Positions 58,238 to 64,000 of a DNA stretch of 64,000 bases are shown here, piece after piece. Position 1 is the first letter of the stretch. Each line of letters begins with the position of its first letter. The stretch is from positions 62,001 to 126,000 of the forward strand of contig NZ_SWCJ01000013.1 in the NCBI RefSeq assembly GCF_005116665.1, given 5' to 3'. The stretch is from Ferrimonas aestuarii. Its GTDB lineage: Bacteria; Pseudomonadota; Gammaproteobacteria; Enterobacterales; Shewanellaceae. The notes beneath the pieces were generated by a model. The model did no database searches, was not told where the DNA came from, and saw nothing but the letters and a program-made list of their open reading frames with translations. The position numbers and the translations under genes are program-made.

Positions 58238-59315
58238 CCCATCGCGCCTGAAGCTTGCACGCCAAAGGCGCCAATATACGATCAAAGCGCTATCTGAAAA
58301 GGTGGGGCTGACATCACGCATGGTTTCTGAATATGAAAAGGAAAGGTGCTCATCGATACCACCTGAAAAAACGGTATCAGCTTTTGCGCAGGCTTTGAAT
58401 TATCCGGAGAGCTTTTTCTTTGAAGGGGAGCTAACCGATCAGATCGAACAAAAAAGTGTATCTTTTCGTTCTGCAAAATCAATGAAAGCATCGAACATGC
58501 ATGCTGCTATCGGCGCTGGCATTATTGGTGAACTTTTGAATTCTTATTTTGAAAGTAAGTTTCAGCTTGTTCAGCCAAAGCTTCCTGAGCTCGTAGGTGA
58601 AGACCCGGAACTAGCAGCCAGTATGTTGCGAAGTGAGCTAGCACTGGGTGAAAAGAGCATCAGTAACATGGTGCATATTCTAGAGTCACTAGGAGTTAGG
58701 GTGTATTCACTAGATGAAAACACACAGGCTGTTGATGCTTTTTCCTTCTGGAAAAATGATATTCCTTTTGTCTTTTTGAATACAAAGAAATCTGGTGAGA
58801 GAAGCCGGTTTGACGCTGCTCATGAACTAGCTCACCTTATTCTTCATAAAAATGATGAGGTTCAGGGAAGAGATAAAGAAAGAGAAGCAGACGCATTTGC
58901 AGCGCATTTCCTTATGCCCAAAAATACGGTACTTTCAAGAACTAATAGATTCTTGACTGTTAGCGATGTTATAAAGCTAAAGAAAAATTGGAAAGTGTCG
59001 GCTATGGCGCTTATCGTTCACATGAAAAATGTCGGAGCGATTACAGAGTGGCATTACAAAAATCTTATAATCGAAGCTAGTAAGTTGGGCTTGAGAACGA
59101 ATGAAATAGACGGGATCGAGCGAGAGCGTTCTAAGCTTATAAGTAAGATGCTTCTTATATTAAAGAAGCATGGTGTAGGTATTTCAGATATAGCAAGAAA
59201 CCTCTCGTTACCCTATGACGAAGTTTCTAGCATGCTATTTGATTTTGAGGTTGTTCATCGAAATGAAAACCCAACCAGATCAAATAAAAAGCCTAGTTTA
59301 AGATTGGTGAAGTAG
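58227..59315 (+). CDS. XRE-family regulator fused to ImmA/IrrE metallopeptidase
   Basis: 362 residues. The N-terminus is an XRE helix-turn-helix (~7-60, with IKALSEKVGLTSRMVSEYEK). Then a linker, and an ImmA/IrrE domain with the zinc motif HELAH (H199, E200, H203) and a later EREADAFAAHFLMP supplying the third ligand. Starts at 58227 inside the previous gene. The fusion suggests a regulator with its own peptidase activity, as in phage and defence elements where DNA-damage or infection signals trigger cleavage. The C-terminal ~90 residues contain a possible second HTH (GVGISDIARNLSLPYDEVSS). Confidence 0.85.
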   Translation: MIFNPSRLKLARQRRQYTIKALSEKVGLTSRMVSEYEKERCSSIPPEKTVSAFAQALNYPESFFFEGELTDQIEQKSVSFRSAKSMKASNMHAAIGAGIIGELLNSYFESKFQLVQPKLPELVGEDPELAASMLRSELALGEKSISNMVHILESLGVRVYSLDENTQAVDAFSFWKNDIPFVFLNTKKSGERSRFDAAHELAHLILHKNDEVQGRDKEREADAFAAHFLMPKNTVLSRTNRFLTVSDVIKLKKNWKVSAMALIVHMKNVGAITEWHYKNLIIEASKLGLRTNEIDGIERERSKLISKMLLILKKHGVGISDIARNLSLPYDEVSSMLFDFEVVHRNENPTRSNKKPSLRLVK

Positions 59316-59342
59316 TATATTAGTTGTTGACGGGGAAAAGTT

Positions 59343-60659
59343 ATGACAGTACCAACAGAGTTAGCCGAACGTTATGCATACCACTTTACTTCTATTGATA
59401 ATATTGCATCAATAATTCAAAATGGATTACTTTGCACATCAGAGAAAGCTAGGCAAGGAATTGTGCATATTAATGTTGCTGAAGAGGGCATTCAAAAAAG
59501 AAGAAGTGAGATGGAGGTGACCTGTAATCCTGGTGGTTGTGTACATGACTATGTACCATTTTACTTTGCAAAGAAAACTCCAATGTTGCTAGCGGTGATC
59601 AACAAGAGGAATGTTGATCAAGATGAACTTGTTTATCTTGCTATTCCTATCACGATTCTTACTAGCAGAGAGGATGCTGTTTTTACAGACGCTTCAGCTA
59701 ATACCGAAGTCCCACCTAACTTTTATAACTCAGAGAATCTTGAACAGCTAACAACTCTTAACTGGCCTATTATTGATTCGCGGAAATGGACGTATCCTCC
59801 TGCTGAAACTAACCAGAAAATGGCTGAGCTGCTGGTTAAACAATCTGTGAGCTTGGCTGATGTATCACACTTTATTGTTCAGAGTCAGGAAATTGCAAAC
59901 CAGTTATTCAAAATTTTTCGTGATTTAGGTGTTGGGGCTCCAAAAGTTTTTATCAATAGTGACCATTATTTTGATTGGAGTGGTCGGTTGATAGGGGTTG
60001 GGCCGAAAAGGTTAAAAAGAGAACTTGATGAAGCGATAACAGATGTCTGTAAGGCTCCGCCTGCTACAACCCCCAAGTTCGTCTCTGTAAGAGATGCATT
60101 GGACAAATTGGGGGCTGACTTCAATTTGATTAAAGAACTTTCTGATATAGACGGTCTCATGGCGAACTACCCTCCTCACAACTGTGATGTAGGAGAACAT
60201 ACGCGTAAGGTTGTTAATGGGCTTGATGGCATTGCAGAATACCAAGAACTTTCAGATGAATTGAAAGATATAGTTAAGCTAGCTGCTTATTTTCATGATA
60301 TTGGTAAGGGGCCAAAAGAACGCTGGCCTAAACATGTGATGAGTAAGCCAGATCATAATCACGTTTTCAGCTCACTAAAGATGGCTCGCCGAATTCTCAA
60401 AGAAGAATTTGTTAAGCTAGATGACCAAACTGTCTCTTTAGTCCTTATGTTAATCGCTTATGATGATTTGCTAGGTGACATATGTGGTAATGGAAGAGAC
60501 GAAAAGCAATTATTTGATACAGTAAAAAGCAAGACACAACTAAAAATGTTGATTGCACTTAGTACTGCTGATGTATCTTCCATCTGTTTCTTCTGGAGTG
60601 CCCAACTTGACGCTTTTATTTCAAGAAGTAAAGAGGAATGGATGCAGCGTTTGCCGTGA
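59343..60659 (+). CDS. darT: DarT ADP-ribosyltransferase fused to an HD-domain
   Basis: 438 residues, GGGGA before the ATG. Residues ~10-208 are a DarT domain: YHFTSIDNIASIIQNGLL, VHDYVPFYFAKKTPML, FTDASAN, and the Glu162 in NQKMAELLV that corresponds to the catalytic Glu of DarT (E160 in the Thermus enzyme); Arg residues at 53-54 fit the NAD+/DNA site. DarT places ADP-ribose on thymine in single-stranded DNA. After a linker, residues ~280-415 form an HD phosphohydrolase-type domain (H286, FHDIGKG with H318-D319, H340, D410). I know DarT without this HD part; the combined architecture is unusual. It is followed by the macrodomain gene after 12 bases. Confidence 0.82.
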   Translation: MTVPTELAERYAYHFTSIDNIASIIQNGLLCTSEKARQGIVHINVAEEGIQKRRSEMEVTCNPGGCVHDYVPFYFAKKTPMLLAVINKRNVDQDELVYLAIPITILTSREDAVFTDASANTEVPPNFYNSENLEQLTTLNWPIIDSRKWTYPPAETNQKMAELLVKQSVSLADVSHFIVQSQEIANQLFKIFRDLGVGAPKVFINSDHYFDWSGRLIGVGPKRLKRELDEAITDVCKAPPATTPKFVSVRDALDKLGADFNLIKELSDIDGLMANYPPHNCDVGEHTRKVVNGLDGIAEYQELSDELKDIVKLAAYFHDIGKGPKERWPKHVMSKPDHNHVFSSLKMARRILKEEFVKLDDQTVSLVLMLIAYDDLLGDICGNGRDEKQLFDTVKSKTQLKMLIALSTADVSSICFFWSAQLDAFISRSKEEWMQRLP

Positions 60660-60671
60660 TTGGGACTACTT

Positions 60672-61811
60672 ATGATTAAATTTAAACAAGGCGATTTCTT
60701 TGACTATGATGCTGATGTTAGAGTAAACACAGTAAATTGTGTTGGTGTCATGGGGAAAGGAGTTGCTGCTGCCTTTAAAACAAAATTTCCAGAGATGTTT
60801 AAGGAGTATGCTCGCTTATGTAAACTGGGTGAGATACGGCCGGGCAAGCCGCATTTATGGAAAGAGGGAGATATGTTCTCCAAGGCTCTTGAGATAGTTA
60901 ACTTCCCTACGAAAGATCACTGGAGAAAGCCTTCTGAATATGAATATATAGAGAGCGGTTTGCAGTGGATGCATGACTATCTTGTTGATAAAGAGCGTTC
61001 AACCATAACGCTACCCGCTCTGGGTTGTGGGCATGGTGGCTTAGATTGGGATAGAGTTAAAAATCTCATCTCCAAGTATCTTGGTGAGCTCGAGCACGAT
61101 ATATTAGTGTTCGAGCCAATTAGCTCAGTAAATGCGGAGTCTACTTTTGCTTCCTTTGAAAGCAGAAAGAAAGCGTTGAGTGAGCTTGAAATATCTACGA
61201 TCGAAAATGTTGACTCAAGATATCCAGAAAGAATTAAAAGCTATACAGATAGGCCTTTATTCGTATTAGGTGATATCCCAGAGCGCTATGATGTCACAAT
61301 TATTTCTAGTTCATCACCGGATGAAGAAGAAAGTAATGAAATAAAATGCGTATCAAAATTCTGTATTGAGAATAGACTTTCAGTAGTTCTTGGGCCAAGT
61401 AAATATGAAAAAATAGCTGCGAGAAATATAGCTAATCTGTCAAGTTGTAAAGTGGCCATTTCTTTACCTAGCGGAATATCAACTATCTCTAAGAAAGCAA
61501 ATGAGAAAGTCGAATCAAATTACGTTTCTATCTTTTCAATGGGCAACCCAGACTCAAGTTATGATAGAAAAGAGTATATGCCATCAGTAATCAACCGGTT
61601 GTTGATGGCAGACATTGTTTTCATAACTACAGAGAAGGTTTCTTGGATCAAAAAGTATAAAAAGTACTTCCCGATAGGTAAGACATTTATTTCATCATCC
61701 AACACTGACGTAGAAGGTTATCACGCTATATCCCAGTTGTTGGCAGCAAAGACTATAGACTTTGCCAATAAAGATTGCCTAGAAAACATTCTGGTAGAAT
61801 CAGAATCTTGA
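60672..61811 (+). CDS. darG: DarG-type macrodomain fused to a DprA/SLOG-like domain
   Basis: 379 residues; start ATG at 60672 preferred over an in-frame TTG at 60660. The N-terminal ~155 residues are the DarG macrodomain: DADVRVNTVNCVGVMGKGVA, ALEIVNFPTKDHWRKPS with Lys81 (equivalent to catalytic K80 of Thermus DarG), ALGCGHGGLDW. It should remove thymine-linked ADP-ribose and neutralise DarT. The ~200-residue C-terminus is not the usual DarG tail but recalls DprA/SLOG Rossmann folds: a VAISLPSGIS strand-loop and EYMPSVINRLLMADIVFIT, like the FPxRNRxIAGLS step of DprA. Such domains bind nucleotide signals or DNA. Confidence 0.75.
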   Translation: MIKFKQGDFFDYDADVRVNTVNCVGVMGKGVAAAFKTKFPEMFKEYARLCKLGEIRPGKPHLWKEGDMFSKALEIVNFPTKDHWRKPSEYEYIESGLQWMHDYLVDKERSTITLPALGCGHGGLDWDRVKNLISKYLGELEHDILVFEPISSVNAESTFASFESRKKALSELEISTIENVDSRYPERIKSYTDRPLFVLGDIPERYDVTIISSSSPDEEESNEIKCVSKFCIENRLSVVLGPSKYEKIAARNIANLSSCKVAISLPSGISTISKKANEKVESNYVSIFSMGNPDSSYDRKEYMPSVINRLLMADIVFITTEKVSWIKKYKKYFPIGKTFISSSNTDVEGYHAISQLLAAKTIDFANKDCLENILVESES

Positions 61812-62951
61812 GTGCATAATTTCTGATGGAGTCATGCGGTATCCATACATTTGAGTGTCTTGATAAGCATGAACTCCGTCATGGCAATTATGGCAGAGTG
61901 ATATAAGGTCGAGGTCGTTTTCGCGGCCTAATCGGTCATACACAATATGATGCACACACTGCGCAGGCTTATGACAAGATTGGCATTGCCATTCGTCTCG
62001 ATTAAGTATTCTATCTCTAGTCTTACTCCACTCCTCAGTATTGTAGTAAGTGCCAAAAGTTGAGCTGTCTTCGTCAGTTACCTCGCCCAAAGAGATTTTT
62101 CGTCTTATCTCTTCTATCTTCTCTAGATTAGCTTTCTTAGAAGCATTATGTAATCTATTATTCCACTGAATCCAGATATTTCGAGTTTGTTCTTCAAGAT
62201 TTTCGTCGAAGGCGCTAAGGCTATTAATGTCCAAGACGGTTTTCTTTGGAATGCTTCTGACGTGTTTTCCACATACTTGGCATTGTTCGACAACTGATAA
62301 GTTGCTAGGGCTGAATTTTCTTAATGTAAGCTCTGTTTGGGGGTGGTCGCAGTATTCAGGGTAAGTTGGTTCAGGGTTTGTCTTTGTATATTCCTTAACA
62401 AATTCTTCCCTGTTGAAATTGGCGTAAGTTCTATTATTCCTCAGATGCTCTGATACGACTTCACCTCTTTTCTCGCACCATACCCGATACTCGTTGTCTT
62501 CTACCCTTTGGATACTTTTGTCAAATATAGGATAGTGCTCCCAGCCGGGTGAATCTGCCTTTCTTCTATCTCTAAGGTTACGTCCACAACTCAGGCATTG
62601 CTCAACAACTCGTGTACTACTATCCCTATTATATCTCAAGCGCCATTCCGTTATGTTGTGAGCGCACGGTTGCGGTTTCTGAGGAGCAGGGTTGTGAAGC
62701 TCATATATAGCAAGCTTAGTTTCTAGCTCTCCCATATAGACATCATATTCTCTTGGGGAAATATTAGAGCCTAACTTTAGTTCACGTATCTTCTTTGAGG
62801 TCTGCTCAATGACTTTCTGGCAGTCAGAGCGAATCGCTAGGTGAGTACGGTTTAGTTCAATTGTTTTATATGCTTGGCTCTGTAGAGCTTGCTGCTCTCG
62901 GATCTCTAGGATCAATTCTTCTAGAGGGTTGTCATTTCTAGGGTAAGCCAT
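61800..62951 (-). CDS. HNH endonuclease with two zinc knuckles
   Basis: 383 residues. N-terminal helical part (1-90). Two related CxH…CxxC units: C96/H98/C119/C122 and C201/H203/C224/C227, each with a VVEQCxxCG core, so an internal repeat. The C-terminal HNH domain runs from WQCQSCH to CHNCHDGVHA with HH at 334-335. It probably nicks or cuts DNA with the knuckles as recognition modules. The 3' end overlaps the convergent macrodomain gene by 12 bases, so the two genes are tightly packed. Could be a restriction-like defence nuclease or a mobile-element homing-type enzyme. Confidence 0.78.
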   Translation of the reverse strand: MAYPRNDNPLEELILEIREQQALQSQAYKTIELNRTHLAIRSDCQKVIEQTSKKIRELKLGSNISPREYDVYMGELETKLAIYELHNPAPQKPQPCAHNITEWRLRYNRDSSTRVVEQCLSCGRNLRDRRKADSPGWEHYPIFDKSIQRVEDNEYRVWCEKRGEVVSEHLRNNRTYANFNREEFVKEYTKTNPEPTYPEYCDHPQTELTLRKFSPSNLSVVEQCQVCGKHVRSIPKKTVLDINSLSAFDENLEEQTRNIWIQWNNRLHNASKKANLEKIEEIRRKISLGEVTDEDSSTFGTYYNTEEWSKTRDRILNRDEWQCQSCHKPAQCVHHIVYDRLGRENDLDLISLCHNCHDGVHAYQDTQMYGYRMTPSEIMHSRF

Positions 62952-63131
62952 CTGCGATCACCAAGATATAAAAAAATCTATTTTGATAGAGGATGTTGTG
63001 GCCTTTCCACCTTGATGTCAACTGGGTTAGAAGCGAAGCAGGCTCACATAATATGAACCTGCTGTAGTGTTGTTAGTTAGTATAGCTATAATACCCCGAA
63101 ATATAGATGGGTGTAGCTTCTATACGGTTCA

Positions 63132-63941
63132 TTACCAGTATCTTCTTCTTGTGTCTCGGACAAGGATGCCCTTGATTGGCTTCGTGAGATTGTATGTGAA
63201 TTGTATTTGCCTTCTACTAATGCTATCCAATTTCAGCAATGAGATACAAAGCTGAGTTCCTTTTAGCGCATATTTTTTAGTGCCTTTCCTAGTTCTTTTG
63301 TCATGTTTTGTTTCGAAGGAAACAACTTTCCTCCACATAATCTTGTATGGATAGGAAACTCCTTCAATAAATTCACTGATGTCTCGGCGATGAGTAGGCT
63401 TAGCTATAACACCGTCTCTTATATGTTTCGCTGATTTTGATTTATAGAACTTTTTTAGCTTTTTATAGGCACAATCATTTGCTGCCGTTCTAGTTGAAAT
63501 TAGATGATAATGTGGCAGCCAGAGCTTAGGGTCATCATGGTAATCAAACTCTATACAACCAAAGATTGGCCCTTCAAAATGAGAGCGCGAGATCGCTTTT
63601 CTTAAGTTGTCTTTCGACCTTCCCAGATCAAAGCTCTTGGGACCTTTGTTGCTACAAGCATATTCATAATCAATTAGTGTGATCATCTGCCACTGCTGAT
63701 CGCTAGCTTCGATTTCACAGAGCAGTTGTGAAAGCATTTTCTCACGGTAGTTTCGATTGCAGACCTTACAAGCAAGGCTTCTACACTCGATCTGGTCTTC
63801 GATGCACTCACGTAGCCTAGAAGCTAGCTCCCAGCATGCATTTTCCCCCGATTTCTCTAGCCATTTAATCCGTCGCTTGTTCTCTTTGACAGCATCTTTA
63901 TGACTTTCGAATTCGCTCCAACTAGAGATCGAGTAGTTCAT
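63132..63941 (-). CDS. Putative HxH replication-type protein (inovirus Gp2/YagK-like?)
   Basis: 269 residues. Has a small Cys cluster (C53, C58, C61, motif SLACKVCNRNYREKML) and a WLPHYHLIS segment with H144-x-H146 after hydrophobic strands, as in HUH-type Rep or inovirus Gp2-like proteins; a Tyr-containing helix (YKKLKKFYKSKS, ~159-170) follows. C-terminus very basic. It overlaps the preceding minus-strand frame by ATGA. Such proteins are common beside AlpA genes in P4-like islands. Assignment is tentative. The 180-base gap to the HNH gene shows nothing else. Confidence 0.45.
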   Translation of the reverse strand: MNYSISSWSEFESHKDAVKENKRRIKWLEKSGENACWELASRLRECIEDQIECRSLACKVCNRNYREKMLSQLLCEIEASDQQWQMITLIDYEYACSNKGPKSFDLGRSKDNLRKAISRSHFEGPIFGCIEFDYHDDPKLWLPHYHLISTRTAANDCAYKKLKKFYKSKSAKHIRDGVIAKPTHRRDISEFIEGVSYPYKIMWRKVVSFETKHDKRTRKGTKKYALKGTQLCISLLKLDSISRRQIQFTYNLTKPIKGILVRDTRRRYW

Positions 63942-64000
63942 TGCTTACCTCCACAGAGTGCCCACTTTGCGGTTTGTCTACTCTCAATCCATTCGGAGAC
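63938..64000 (-). CDS. C-terminal end of a small gene, possibly AlpA-family regulator
   Basis: Open from the window edge to a TGA at 63940-63938 that overlaps the next ATG. The 20 visible residues include VSEWIESRQ, which resembles the closing 'V..WI..R' helix of AlpA-type excision regulators. Too short for certainty. Confidence 0.4.
   Translation of the reverse strand, partial: VSEWIESRQTAKWALCGGKQ

Larger units (their letters stand above)
56030..64000. mobile_element. tRNA-Ile2-integrated genomic island, left part (right end outside window)
   Basis: Directly after the tRNA 3' end come a terminator, a 10-bp repeat array, a P4-type integrase and AT-rich cargo with codon use unlike the flanking core genes. 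The cargo includes defence-like genes and, at the window edge, replication/AlpA-like genes. The tRNA 3' end (about 20 bases) is the expected attL core; no second copy is found within the window, so attR lies beyond 64000. Confidence 0.85.

Noticed and set aside
63067-63255. 62-codon plus-strand frame near the island end
   Set aside because: Overlaps the 3' end of the minus-strand HxH gene and has no ribosome binding site or known motif.

Overview
The window is chromosomal DNA of a gammaproteobacterium, most likely of the Shewanella/Ferrimonas side of Alteromonadales. This rests on gene content only (hutWXZ with tonB-exbBD-hutBCD, holC-valS behind pepA, lptFG divergent from pepA, an array of tRNA-Leu genes, MetJ-type boxes before metK). 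No 16S gene or database search was available, so the genus is an inference.

Layout. 1-9.5 kb: a truncated secreted LamG-like gene, tkt, metK (with a decayed duplicate of its 3' end and terminator), then a co-directional run: a secreted peptidase-C15-like protein, a K+ channel, sprT, endA, rsmE, gshB. 9.5-17.3 kb: a GGDEF-EAL protein, rsmC, four tRNA-Leu genes with promoter and terminator, a DUF342/FapA-like gene, a SieB-like membrane protein and a TetR regulator. 17.5-21.3 kb: two spondin-domain exported proteins co-oriented with an OmpR-type regulator and a sensor kinase, preceded by 11-bp-phased direct repeats. 22-26.4 kb: a polar amino acid ABC importer, a broken NHL-repeat gene and an exported EEP-fold lipoprotein. 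26.9-35.4 kb: housekeeping genes (tRNA-Leu CAA, RDD protein, GlsB-like protein, lptGF, pepA, holC, valS). 35.6-37.4 kb: a plasmid-type ParM actin followed by a ParR-like partner, on what otherwise reads as core chromosome. 37.5-45.3 kb: three diguanylate cyclase genes, a nucleoside hydrolase, an MFS exporter and an ABC exporter. 45.5-54.9 kb: a complete heme uptake and use locus, hutWXZ diverging from tonB-exbB-exbD-hutBCD-hutA, with candidate Fur boxes at both promoters. 55-55.8 kb: a YeeZ-like gene.

The last 8 kb is a mobile island inserted at tRNA-Ile2 (CAT anticodon). It begins with four 10-bp tandem repeats and a P4-type integrase. Its cargo is visibly more AT-rich: an unknown protein overlapping an XRE-ImmA regulator/peptidase; a DarT ADP-ribosyltransferase fused to an HD domain; a DarG-type macrodomain fused to a DprA/SLOG-like domain; an HNH protein with two zinc knuckles; a possible HxH replication protein; and the tail of what may be an AlpA-type regulator. 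The right end of the island lies outside the window.

The most interesting items are the DarT-HD / macro-SLOG pair (a variant of the DarTG toxin-antitoxin architecture), the chromosomal ParM/ParR-like cassette with a terminator-like hairpin just before its start codon, and the spondin/two-component locus. All assignments come from reading motifs in the translations; none was checked by search.
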